23,163 nt of DNA, taken from JALHTV01 sp049510055 (lineage in GTDB: Bacteria; Planctomycetota; Phycisphaerae; SM23-33). Positions 13,847 through 22,201 of this stretch are shown one piece after another (the first letter of the stretch is position 1; each line of letters starts with the position of its first letter). The translations under genes were made by a program, and so were the position numbers. The notes beneath the pieces are model-generated. The model did not search any database. It had not been told where the DNA came from and worked only from the letters and a program-made list of their open reading frames with translations. The DNA is taken from positions 1 to 23,163 of the forward strand of contig JBEKZI010000029.1 of the NCBI GenBank assembly GCA_049510055.1, read 5' to 3'.

Positions 13847-15001
13847 TTAGTCGCGCGTGTCGAGCTGCCGCAGGAAGTCGTCGTTGCTGCGGAATTTTTC
13901 CAGGGCCTTGAGGAGCTGGGGCATTTCTTCGTCCACGTTCAGCGTGGACAGGAACCGCCGGAGCATGTGGAGCTTGGGCAGCTTCCAGGGCTCGACGAGC
14001 AATTCCTCTTTCCGCGTGCCGGACTGCGGGATGCTGATGGCCGGCCAGATGCGCCGCTCGGCCAGCTTGCGGTCCAGTTGCAGTTCCATGTTGCCGGTGC
14101 CCTTGAATTCCTCGAAGATCAGGTCGTCCATGCGGCTGCCGGTCTCGATCAGCGCGGTGGCCAGGATCGTCAGGCTGCCGCCGCCTTCGACCTTGCGGGC
14201 GGCGCCGAACTGCCGCTTGGGCGTCTCCAGGGCGCGGATGTCCACGCCGCCGGTCATCGTTCGGCCGCTGCCTTCGATGTAACGGTTGTAGGACCGGCCC
14301 AGGCGGGTGAGGCTGTCCAGCAGGATCACCACGTCCTGGCCGAACTCGGCCATGCGCTTGGCCCGTTCGATGGTGAACTCGGCCACGCGAACGTGATTGG
14401 CGACCTCCTGGTCGTTGTTGGAGGCCACCACCTCGGCCTTGACGCACTTGCGCTTGAAGTCGGTCACTTCCTCCGGCCGCTCGTCCACCAGCAGCAGGAT
14501 GACGATGCACTCGGGATTGTTGGTGGTGATGGCGTTGGCGATCTGCTGGAGCAGGATCGTCTTGCCGGACCGCGGCGAGGCCACGATGAGCCCGCGCTGC
14601 CCCTTGCCGATCGGGCAGACCAGGTCTAGCACCCGCATTTCCAGCGGCCCCCCGGGCGTCTCCAACTTCAGATGCGGATGGGGGTCCACCACCGTCATGT
14701 CGTTGAACGGGACGATGTCGGTGTACTCGCTGGCCTGCTTGCCGTTGATGGTCAGCAGCTCTTCCAGCTTCGGCCCGCCCTTGCGCTTGCTGGGGGGCAC
14801 GGCCTTGCCTTCGATCGTCAGCCCGGTCCTCAGACCGTAATGACGAACCAGGTCCTTGCCGACAAACACGTCGCCCGGCGTGGCGCGATAGCTGTTCTTG
14901 GCTTGACGCAGAAATCCGTAGCCCTTGTCGGTGATCTCAAGAACGCCGGATTGCACCGTGAGACTCGCCTGATCCGATGTTGCTGTTTCAGCCTCGTTCA
15001 T
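13847..15001 (-). CDS. rho: Transcription termination factor Rho
   Basis: 384 residues, a hexameric RNA helicase that ends transcription. The cold-shock-type RNA-binding domain starts at residue 19 (GVLEITDKGYGFLR). The RecA-like ATPase core follows: Walker A ASPRSGKT at 141-148 (K147), Walker B VVILLDSLTRLGR, Q-loop region TGGVDIRALETPKRQFGAARKVEGGGSL (in part), then EEFKGTGNMEL and SGTRKEELL. Walker A lies 37 residues nearer the N-terminus than in E. coli, so the N-terminal helix bundle is missing. The Walker A segment has Arg where E. coli has K181, a residue near the bicyclomycin site. AAGGAAGG lies 9 nt before ATG 15001. Confidence 0.97.
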   Translation of the reverse strand: MNEAETATSDQASLTVQSGVLEITDKGYGFLRQAKNSYRATPGDVFVGKDLVRHYGLRTGLTIEGKAVPPSKRKGGPKLEELLTINGKQASEYTDIVPFNDMTVVDPHPHLKLETPGGPLEMRVLDLVCPIGKGQRGLIVASPRSGKTILLQQIANAITTNNPECIVILLLVDERPEEVTDFKRKCVKAEVVASNNDQEVANHVRVAEFTIERAKRMAEFGQDVVILLDSLTRLGRSYNRYIEGSGRTMTGGVDIRALETPKRQFGAARKVEGGGSLTILATALIETGSRMDDLIFEEFKGTGNMELQLDRKLAERRIWPAISIPQSGTRKEELLVEPWKLPKLHMLRRFLSTLNVDEEMPQLLKALEKFRSNDDFLRQLDTRD

Positions 15002-15112
15002 GTCTAGAGCCTTCCTTGTAAAAATGTGACAGTCCTATGCATCTCATTGGGACCCGCAATGGTGTTTGCGGGCAGCAGACGTTACAGAGCTTCCCACCCC
15101 TTCCGTTGTTTT

Positions 15113-15141
15113 ACTATAGGCCGGGCTGCAACCATTTGCAA
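15113..15141 (-). promoter_or_regulatory. Promoter of rho
   Basis: On the minus strand TTGCAA (15141-15136), a 17-nt spacer and TATAGT (15118-15113). The leader would be about 105 nt, long enough for autoregulation as known for other rho genes, but no specific element is recognised. Confidence 0.55.
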
Positions 15142-15191
15142 CCCCCCTGCCGTTTTTTTTCCTGCCCGGCCCGCCGACGGGGGAACCGTTC

Positions 15192-15923
15192 CTAACCGTG
15201 TCCTTGCCTGGCCAACCGGCAGGCTGCGGCTAGGTCGATCTTGCCCTCGTAATAGGCCCTGCCGACGATCACGCCCGCGCAGCCGATTTCTTTGCACCGC
15301 CGAACGTCCTCCAGGCTGGCCACGCCGCCGGAGGCGATGACCGGCACGTCCGTGGCGGCGATGACCTCAGCGATGGCGTCAAAATTCGGGCCGGTCAGCA
15401 TGCCGTCGCGGGCGATGTCCGTAAAAATGACGGCCCCCAGCGGCCAACCGGCCGTGCGGCGGGCAATCTCCACCGCGGAGGCTTGGAGCTTCTCGGTCCA
15501 GCCGTGGACGGCCAGTCGCCCCTGCCGGGCGTCCAGGCCCAGGGCCAATTTCCCAGCCAGGTCAGCCCGCTGGACCAACTGCTGGAACCAGGCCCAGTCC
15601 GCCAGGGCCGCCGAACCGACCACCACGCGGCTGGCGCCGGCGGCGAGCATGGCATCGATATCGGCCTCGGTCCTGGCGCCGCCGCCCAGCTCGATGCGCA
15701 CGCCCGCGGCGGAGGCGATGGCGGCCACGGCGACGGCGTTGGCCCGCCGGCCGGTCCTGGCCGCATCCAGGTCCACGACGTGAATCCATCGGGCCCCTGC
15801 GGCGGCCATTTCGCCGGCCACCGCAGCCGGGTCGTCGCGATACACCTTCTGGCGGTCGTAGTCGCCCTGCTGAAGGCGCACCACCTTCCCGTCACGAAGG
15901 TCTATGGCTGGGAGGACTTCCAT
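15192..15923 (-). CDS. hisA: ProFAR isomerase (phosphoribosylformimino-AICAR-P isomerase)
   Basis: 243 residues, a (beta/alpha)8 barrel for the fourth step of histidine synthesis. Acid/base aspartates are D8 (PAIDLRDGKVVRL) and D131 (LGLDARQG). Phosphate-binding segments are ELGGGAR, VVVGSAAL, FTDIARDGMLTGPN and IASGGVASLEDV. ATG 15923 begins with the conserved MEVLPAIDL; the upstream site is weak. It follows hisH by 25 nt, so the two are probably one transcript. hisF, the partner of HisH, is not in the window. A PriA-type dual role with tryptophan synthesis cannot be excluded by eye. Confidence 0.96.
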   Translation of the reverse strand: MEVLPAIDLRDGKVVRLQQGDYDRQKVYRDDPAAVAGEMAAAGARWIHVVDLDAARTGRRANAVAVAAIASAAGVRIELGGGARTEADIDAMLAAGASRVVVGSAALADWAWFQQLVQRADLAGKLALGLDARQGRLAVHGWTEKLQASAVEIARRTAGWPLGAVIFTDIARDGMLTGPNFDAIAEVIAATDVPVIASGGVASLEDVRRCKEIGCAGVIVGRAYYEGKIDLAAACRLARQGHG

Positions 15924-15948
15924 GTCTGGCGATTCCGTCAGCCGACGC

Positions 15949-16569
15949 CTAGAGGTCCACGAAGTTCTTCAGCAGCCTCAAGCCCACGGCCTGGCTTTTT
16001 TCCGGGTGGAACTGGGTGGCGAAGATATTGTCCTTCCACACCGCCGAGACGAACTCGTAGCCGTAGTCCGTGGTGGCCGCCACGACGTTCATATCGGCTG
16101 GGACGACGTGGTAGCTGTGGGCGAAGTACACGTACGCTCCGCTGTCCACGCCGTCCAGCAGCGGGATGTCCCGATCCCAGCGGATCTGGTTCCATCCCAT
16201 GTGCGGAACGCTCAGCCGCTGGCCCGTGACGCCGGTGTCGAACCGGAAGCGGACGACCTTGCCCGGCAGCAGCCCCAGGCCTGTGTGCTGGCCGTCCTCA
16301 TACGAAATATCGAACAGCAATTGCAGCCCCAGGCAGAATCCCAGGTACGGCACGCCCTCGCGCACCGCGCGGACCAGCGGCTCTACCAGGCCTTTGCGGC
16401 CCAGCAGGTCCATCGTGTCCCCAAAGGCGGCCACCCCGGGCACCACGATCTTGCTGGCCTGCTCCAGCTGCGAGGGCGTAGTGACTAACTGGGCGTCGGC
16501 GCCGGCCTGCTCCAGGGCCTTCTGGACGCTCCGGAGGTTGCCCACGCCGCAATCCACAATGCCGATCAT
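15949..16569 (-). CDS. hisH: Imidazole glycerol phosphate synthase glutaminase subunit
   Basis: 206 residues, a class I glutamine amidotransferase that supplies ammonia to HisF. The catalytic triad is C79 (GFCLGLQLLF), H188 and E190 (FHPEKS). IGIVDCGVGNLRSV at the N-terminus and PGVAAFGD are typical; note PGVAAFG in place of the common PGVGAFG. HMGWNQI and YFAHSYH are also present. Start ATG 16569 agrees with the conserved N-terminus. It is followed by hisA after 25 nt. An 8-bp hairpin (16602-16620) lies between it and the upstream OmpA-like gene, without a T run. Confidence 0.95.
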   Translation of the reverse strand: MIGIVDCGVGNLRSVQKALEQAGADAQLVTTPSQLEQASKIVVPGVAAFGDTMDLLGRKGLVEPLVRAVREGVPYLGFCLGLQLLFDISYEDGQHTGLGLLPGKVVRFRFDTGVTGQRLSVPHMGWNQIRWDRDIPLLDGVDSGAYVYFAHSYHVVPADMNVVAATTDYGYEFVSAVWKDNIFATQFHPEKSQAVGLRLLKNFVDL

Positions 16570-16632
16570 GACACGCTCACGTCTCGCGCCGGCCCCGATA
16601 AGCCCGCCGAACCGGCGGGCGAGGCGGCGCGG

Positions 16633-17319
16633 TTACTTCTTCAAGACCACGATCTCCACGCGGCGGTTTTTGGCCTTTCCGGCGGCGGTCGCGTTGTCGG
16701 CCACGGGATGATTCTCGCCCATGGCGACCACTTCCACGTTCTTGGCGCTGATCCCCTTGCTGACCAGGTACCGCGCGACGGCCATGGCACGGTTGGCCGA
16801 AAGGTCCAGATTGTCCTGCCACAACTTCTTGCTCTTGCGGATCGGCTCGGTGTCGGTGTGGCCGTAGACCCGCACCGTCATGCCGGCGTAGTGAGACTTC
16901 AAGTCGCCGACGATTTTGTCTAGCGCCGCCCGGCCGCCGGACGTCAAATCCGCCTTGCCCGAGCTGAAGAGGATGTCGGCGCCCACCGTCACCATGTCGC
17001 CCAGGGGCCCTCGCTCCCAGCCGGCAGGAAGGGCCGGAGTGGACGGCGAGCCCGCCTTCTTGCTATCCTGCTCATGCCAACGGGCCGCCATCGCGTCCAG
17101 TTCGGACTGCTTGGCGCCGAGCTCCGCCGACAGGCTGTCCTCGCGGGCCTTGGACTGGGCCAGCCGCTCCTGAAGGTCTTGCTTCTCGTTCTGAAGCTCC
17201 TGGTTACGGCCCTGGAGCTCCTGGATCAACTTCTGGTCCTTTTGTTGATTGCAGCCGAACGACGCCATCGCCGCCAGGATCGAGACGGCGAACAGCTTTA
17301 GGACTCCGCCGCGCTTCAT
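16633..17319 (-). CDS. OmpA/Pal-like peptidoglycan-associated lipoprotein
   Basis: 228 residues from ATG 17319, with AAGGAG 9 nt upstream. A longer open frame to 17448 has no signal sequence. Signal peptide 1-22 ends in SFGC (C23), an imperfect lipobox. Residues about 28-85 form a heptad-like coiled coil rich in Gln, Glu, Leu and Lys. The C-terminal OmpA domain (about 110-228) has ILFSSGKADLT, VYGHTDTEPI, NLDLSANRAMAVARYLV, MGENHPVADN and NRRVEIVV, which include the conserved Asp and Arg that bind diaminopimelate in peptidoglycan. Likely role: tethering the outer membrane or an envelope complex to the wall. It resembles MotB-type domains too, but there is no transmembrane helix of that kind. 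Confidence 0.9.
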   Translation of the reverse strand: MKRGGVLKLFAVSILAAMASFGCNQQKDQKLIQELQGRNQELQNEKQDLQERLAQSKAREDSLSAELGAKQSELDAMAARWHEQDSKKAGSPSTPALPAGWERGPLGDMVTVGADILFSSGKADLTSGGRAALDKIVGDLKSHYAGMTVRVYGHTDTEPIRKSKKLWQDNLDLSANRAMAVARYLVSKGISAKNVEVVAMGENHPVADNATAAGKAKNRRVEIVVLKK

Positions 17320-17487
17320 GGTTGCAGTCTCCTTTGGTGGCCGCGGCGCCTCGGGGCGCCCGGCACATCCGCCACGCAGTCTGAAAGGTCGCCAAAATGA
17401 TTCACTTACAAAGTACGGGGTAACACTACAACACCCCCCCACCCCCACGCAAGGGCCGGACGCGACATTCCATCGCCGCCCGGGGCG

Positions 17488-17775
17488 TCAGGCGGCCGGG
17501 GAGCCGGCGTCGCAGTCGGTGATCTTCGCCGCACAGTGCACGCGGTGGAGGCCGACAATCCCGCGCCACAACATCTTGATCAGCCACCAGGCCACCACGC
17601 CGCCGACGGCAGAGCACAACATCAGCATCAGCGTGTTGGGCTCCTTGTTGGACCCGTACAGCGAAAACTTGGCCTTGTTGCCCCACTGAAGAATAAGCAG
17701 CACCACGCCGGCCAACAGGACCAAACCGCTGAAGATCACCCGGACATAAAATTTCAGGGCCAATAGTTTGTTCAT
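17488..17775 (-). CDS. Small two-helix membrane protein
   Basis: 95 residues. Two hydrophobic helices are visible: about 10-29 (VRVIFSGLVLLAGVVLLILQ) and about 48-67 (LMLMLCSAVGGVVAWWLIKM), joined by a short loop (WGNKAKFSLYGSNKEPNT). The layout recalls LapA-domain (DUF1049) proteins, in which a helix, a short beta-like loop and a second helix are followed by a charged tail, but similarity is too weak for a firm call. The tail contains two cysteines (VHCAAKITDC). AAAGGG lies 10 nt before ATG 17775. It is 55 nt downstream of the prepilin peptidase gene, so perhaps co-transcribed. Confidence 0.65.
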   Translation of the reverse strand: MNKLLALKFYVRVIFSGLVLLAGVVLLILQWGNKAKFSLYGSNKEPNTLMLMLCSAVGGVVAWWLIKMLWRGIVGLHRVHCAAKITDCDAGSPAA

Positions 17776-17809
17776 CGTCTCGTGCCCTTTCTAGCCCGCC
17801 GTAGGCGGG

Positions 17810-17829
17810 CCTGCCTGCCGGCAGGCAGG
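17810..17829. repeat. 20-nt palindromic repeat, copy 3
   Basis: CCTGCCTGCCGGCAGGCAGG, a perfect palindrome starting one base after the prepilin peptidase stop. It abuts a second inverted repeat, GCCCGCC-GTA-GGCGGGC (17794-17810). The pair could act as a terminator without a T run. Confidence 0.8.
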
Positions 17830-17830
17830 T

Positions 17831-19015
17831 TCACCGGCCTATTCCGAAGTACGGCAGAATGAATCGGGCGAAATTGTCGTAGAACAGTATCACGATGAGC
17901 GTGGCCACGGCCAGCCAAGGTCCGTAAGGCAACTCGCGCTGACGTCGCCGCAGCCGCAACAAAAGCACCCACAAAAGCCCCAGGAACGGCGCCAGGAAGA
18001 AGACCACCGACGGCACGATCCAGCCGGTCGCCGCGCCCACAGAGGCCAGGATGTCCACGTCGCCCCGGCCCATCGCTTCCTTGCCGAAGGCCAGCGTTCC
18101 CAGAATCCTTGCGCCCCACACCCACAGGCCGCCGACCAGAAAACCGCATAAGGCGGATAGCAATCCGTTGACGTGAACCGCCAGGCCGCCGCTGGAGGGG
18201 CTCACCGCCGCCGCCCAGGCCTGCCGGACTGCCGGATAGCGTATCATGAGCACGCAGGCCGCCGCCGCCAGCACCAACGCCGGGGCGAGGAACAGCACCT
18301 CCAGCAGAATTTCTTTGCGCGGGTCCACGCCGTGGGCGCCGGTGACGGCTACGGCGATGATGGTCCTTTGGGCCCTGGCCCGGCCGCCTCGCAGCGGGGA
18401 GGACATGAACTGCACGGCGTCGTCGGCGTCGCCGAAACTGCGAGGGATCCAATCGTAATACCGCAGCAGCATCGCCAGGCCCAGGCCGATGGCCGCCGCC
18501 AGGCTCATCGCTCCGGCGGTCGGCGAGACGGCCGGCAGCAGCGGGTGCGGCCCCGCCCCGGCCATCACGATGCCGACGGCTGAGACGACCCAGCAAACCT
18601 CCACCGGCACGATCCACTGCCCGATGTCCATGGCCGCGCAGGCCAGCAGCCCCCACAGCAGCACAACGTGGGCGAGGTACGTCGGCCAGGTGACGGCGAA
18701 ATCTCCCGCGCCCGCCCGCCGGTGCAGCAGGTAGTACCAGGCGTACAGCCCGCCGGCCAGGCACGCGGCCGCCGCCTCCACCACCAGATAGCGAGGCGAA
18801 ATCCACGCCTTGCACCGCCGGCACCGCCCGCGCAGCACCAGCCAACTCACCAGCGGGATGTTGTCATGCCAGTGAATCAGCCGGCCGCACGCCGGACAGT
18901 GGCTGGGCGGAAAGACGATGCTCATCCCGCGCGGCAGCCGATGAATCACCACGTTCAGAAAGCTGCCCACGCAGGCGCCAATCGCGACCAGGAAAATCAA
19001 CCAAGCCGCATCCAT
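17831..19015 (-). CDS. Type IV prepilin peptidase (PilD/GspO family) with large insertion
   Basis: 394 residues, a polytopic membrane aspartic protease that cleaves and usually methylates type IV pilin-like precursors. N-terminal GACVGSFLNVVIHRLPRGMS is classic. The zinc-binding cysteines are C40, C43, C65 and C68. Catalytic aspartates are D130 (AAMDIGQWIVP) and D319 (GRGDVDILA). These two are 189 residues apart, against about 65 in Pseudomonas PilD, so roughly 120 residues are inserted. The insert has a basic soluble part (SPLRGGRARAQR) and extra membrane helices. No pilin or secretion gene is nearby. It follows argG by 52 nt, a gap filled by an 8-nt repeat array. Confidence 0.93.
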   Translation of the reverse strand: MDAAWLIFLVAIGACVGSFLNVVIHRLPRGMSIVFPPSHCPACGRLIHWHDNIPLVSWLVLRGRCRRCKAWISPRYLVVEAAAACLAGGLYAWYYLLHRRAGAGDFAVTWPTYLAHVVLLWGLLACAAMDIGQWIVPVEVCWVVSAVGIVMAGAGPHPLLPAVSPTAGAMSLAAAIGLGLAMLLRYYDWIPRSFGDADDAVQFMSSPLRGGRARAQRTIIAVAVTGAHGVDPRKEILLEVLFLAPALVLAAAACVLMIRYPAVRQAWAAAVSPSSGGLAVHVNGLLSALCGFLVGGLWVWGARILGTLAFGKEAMGRGDVDILASVGAATGWIVPSVVFFLAPFLGLLWVLLLRLRRRQRELPYGPWLAVATLIVILFYDNFARFILPYFGIGR

Positions 19016-19025
19016 TCAGCCTACT

Positions 19026-19065
19026 CCGGTCCTGTGGTCTTCCGGTTTTACGGTCTTTCGGTCTT
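19026..19065 (+). repeat. Five-unit 8-nt tandem array (NNGGTYYT)
   Basis: CCGGTCCT, GTGGTCTT, CCGGTTTT, ACGGTCTT, TCGGTCTT, contiguous and filling the 52-nt gap between argG and the prepilin peptidase gene. The unit is related to those at 7775-7806 and 9188-9203. Confidence 0.75.
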
Positions 19066-19067
19066 TT

Positions 19068-20279
<1,212 letters not shown>

Positions 20280-20308
20280 GACTGACGTCTCCAATGAATG
20301 AGGATATT

Positions 20309-20393
20309 CTGCGAAAACGCAGGGACATTGAAAGAGAAAACTTCACGACGTTTCAGCGCAAGTTGAAGGGTGGCCGCCGCCTCAATGGGCGGC
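20309..20393 (-). promoter_or_regulatory. Inverted repeats in the argG leader
   Basis: Two hairpins lie between the promoter and the argG start: CTGCG-AAAA-CGCAG (20309-20322) and GCCGCC / GGCGGC with a 6-nt loop (20376-20393). No recognised riboswitch and no arginine-rich leader peptide were found. Confidence 0.35.
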
Positions 20394-20447
20394 AAGCCTG
20401 ATCCGGCGGGCCGTAATGAAGAGGAAAGACTTCATAACTTAGCGCAG

Positions 20448-20476
20448 ATTCTACGCGGCCCCTTGCCGGCAATCAA
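20448..20476 (-). promoter_or_regulatory. Promoter of argG
   Basis: On the minus strand TTGATT (20476-20471), a 17-nt spacer and TAGAAT (20453-20448). A perfect 7-bp inverted repeat, GTGCAAC-GGA-GTTGCAC (20494-20510), sits 17 nt upstream of the -35 box and 22 nt past the aroDE stop. It could be an operator for argG or a weak terminator for aroDE. Confidence 0.6.
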
Positions 20477-20532
20477 GCCTAATACGGTTCCGCGTGCAAC
20501 GGAGTTGCACGACCTACTTGCTTGCTCTTTGG

Positions 20533-22059
20533 CTAGGCGCCGCCGGCGTCGAGCTTTTCCAGCACGACGCGGCGCATCACGTCGGCCGGGGCCTCTCGGC
20601 CGGTCCAAAGCTTGAACTGGACCATTGCCTGGTTGATGAACATCTCCACGCCCGAGACGGTCAGGCAGTTTTTCTCGCCGGCTCGCTGAAGCAGTCGCGT
20701 GCGGACGGGATTGTAGATCGTGTCGAACACGACCTTCACCGACGGTGGGATGGCCGCCAGCGGGCAGCTATCCACGTGGGGATGCATGCCGACGGACGTG
20801 CAATTGATCAGAATCTCCGCCGACATGCCGGCCACCTCGTCCAGTCCGGCGGCGCGGCAGGAAAACGTCTTGGCCAGTTCTTCGGCCCGGTCAAGGGTGC
20901 GGTTATAGACCGTCACCTCGGAGCGGTACTCCCGCAGGCCGGCGACGACAGCCCTGGCCGCTCCGCCGGCGCCAAGCACGGCGACGGTCTTGCCGGCCAA
21001 TTCCGCGCGGCGAATGCCCATCGCCTCGCACAGGGCATCCAGCGCGGCGACGCAGTCGGTGTTCTCGCCGCGAAGGCGCTTCCGCGAGCCGAAAAGAATC
21101 GTGTTGACGGCCCCGATCTGCCGGGCCAGCTTGGCGCAGCTTTTGGGGCCCACGTAAGCCAGGGCGTTGGCCTTGTGCGGGATGGTGATCGACAGGCCGC
21201 GCCAATGCAGCCACGGCCGGTCCGCCAGGGCGTCCATGAAGCGGCGGAAGTTGTCCTCCCCCGGCTGAACCAGCAGCGGCACATAGACGGCATCCAGGTC
21301 CTCGGCGGCGAAGGCGGCGTTGTGGATGGCCGGGCTCATCGTGTGGGCCAGCGGGTAGCCGACGACACCGTAGATGCTCGTCGTGTGACTGTGGCCGTCC
21401 CAACGATAGAGCTGCCGCATTTCCTGAATCGTCAACTGGCCGGCGGCTGACTCGGCGCCGCGGCGCAGGCTGGCGAAGGTGCCGAAGGCTGAAAACTTGC
21501 GGGCCAGGATTCGGCTGACGGCACCGGCCTCGCCCATGGCCAAAGCCAGCGTGGGCTTGCGGGCATTGTGAAGGACGTCCAATGCCCGCAGCGCGTCTTG
21601 GGACGAGGAGGCGGTGAAGGCCACCTTGCTGACCTCGGCGGGCGAATCGTCCAGGCGGCGGACTATTTTTTCCAGGTCGGGGGGGCAGCCGTCCATCTCG
21701 TGGAAGCTGCAAATCACGCGTCCGGCGGGCCAGGCGGCCGGATCGACGTCGTCTTCCACGTCCACAAAGGTCGCGCCGGCCTGGACGGCCAGGCGGAGAA
21801 TTTCCAGCCGCCACGATTCCTCGCCGGCAAAATGCCCGCCCTGCCGCACCGGCCGGCACGTCGCGATCACCTCCAGCGGTGGGTCGGCCAGCAGCGACCG
21901 CAGGGTCCGCTCGTTGGGCGCCGGCTGAAGCAAATCCAGGCGGCACTCGACGGTGTCGGCCCCGGCGGCGGCGGCGGCAACCATGTCCGCGCGCATGGAA
22001 ACCGCGTCGGGAGAAGTCAGCGAACAGATCAGGCGTGTGTGGCCGCGGTCGCTTGCCAT
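20533..22059 (-). CDS. aroDE: Bifunctional 3-dehydroquinate dehydratase (type I) / shikimate dehydrogenase
   Basis: 508 residues from ATG 22059; a GTG at 22068 would add MTA. It performs two consecutive shikimate-pathway steps. Residues about 8-220 are a type I (Schiff-base) dehydroquinase with H120 (CSFHEMDG) and K145 (VSKVAFTA). Residues about 228-508 are a shikimate dehydrogenase: YGVVGYPLAHTMSPAIHN, SITIPHK with catalytic K296, GAVNTI, ENTDC with D335, the NADP loop GAGGAARAV, YNRTLDRAEEL and INCTSVGM. The same fusion order is known in plants and chlamydiae. No frameshift lies between the halves, so this is a real fusion. It is divergent from the S55 gene. Confidence 0.95.
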   Translation of the reverse strand: MASDRGHTRLICSLTSPDAVSMRADMVAAAAAGADTVECRLDLLQPAPNERTLRSLLADPPLEVIATCRPVRQGGHFAGEESWRLEILRLAVQAGATFVDVEDDVDPAAWPAGRVICSFHEMDGCPPDLEKIVRRLDDSPAEVSKVAFTASSSQDALRALDVLHNARKPTLALAMGEAGAVSRILARKFSAFGTFASLRRGAESAAGQLTIQEMRQLYRWDGHSHTTSIYGVVGYPLAHTMSPAIHNAAFAAEDLDAVYVPLLVQPGEDNFRRFMDALADRPWLHWRGLSITIPHKANALAYVGPKSCAKLARQIGAVNTILFGSRKRLRGENTDCVAALDALCEAMGIRRAELAGKTVAVLGAGGAARAVVAGLREYRSEVTVYNRTLDRAEELAKTFSCRAAGLDEVAGMSAEILINCTSVGMHPHVDSCPLAAIPPSVKVVFDTIYNPVRTRLLQRAGEKNCLTVSGVEMFINQAMVQFKLWTGREAPADVMRRVVLEKLDAGGA

Positions 22060-22083
22060 AGCCGTCACTAATATCGAGGCCTC

Positions 22084-22112
22084 ATCTTAACCGCCTTGGT
22101 GCCGCAGCTAAA
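22084..22112 (-). promoter_or_regulatory. Weak candidate promoter of aroDE
   Basis: On the minus strand TTTAGC (22112-22107), a 17-nt spacer and TAAGAT (22089-22084). It would leave only a 10-20 nt leader. The -35 box is poor. Confidence 0.3.
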
Positions 22113-22140
22113 CACCATTTCCCACCCGTCCCCTTTTTTC

Positions 22141-22169
22141 TTGTCGTCCACCGGCCTTGGCCATAGCAT
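22141..22169 (+). promoter_or_regulatory. Weak candidate promoter of the S55 gene
   Basis: TTGTCG (22141-22146), a 17-nt spacer and TAGCAT (22164-22169). Predicted leader about 27 nt. Confidence 0.35.
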
Positions 22170-22201
22170 GGCGTCTTTCAAACGAGGCGCAGGAGGCCGT
22201 C

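Noticed and set aside
13182..14510. Open frame of 442 codons spanning the HU gene and part of rho on the minus strand
   Set aside because: It crosses the HU gene and a terminator and overlaps rho in another frame; no domain.
15205..15232. Degenerate copy of the 20-nt palindrome near the hisA 3' end
   Set aside because: It lies in coding sequence and matches only part of the palindrome; likely chance.
20288..20312. ARG-box-like half sites TGAAT and ATTCT upstream of argG
   Set aside because: Spacing is 6 rather than 4 nt and the second half is imperfect; not a convincing ArgR site.
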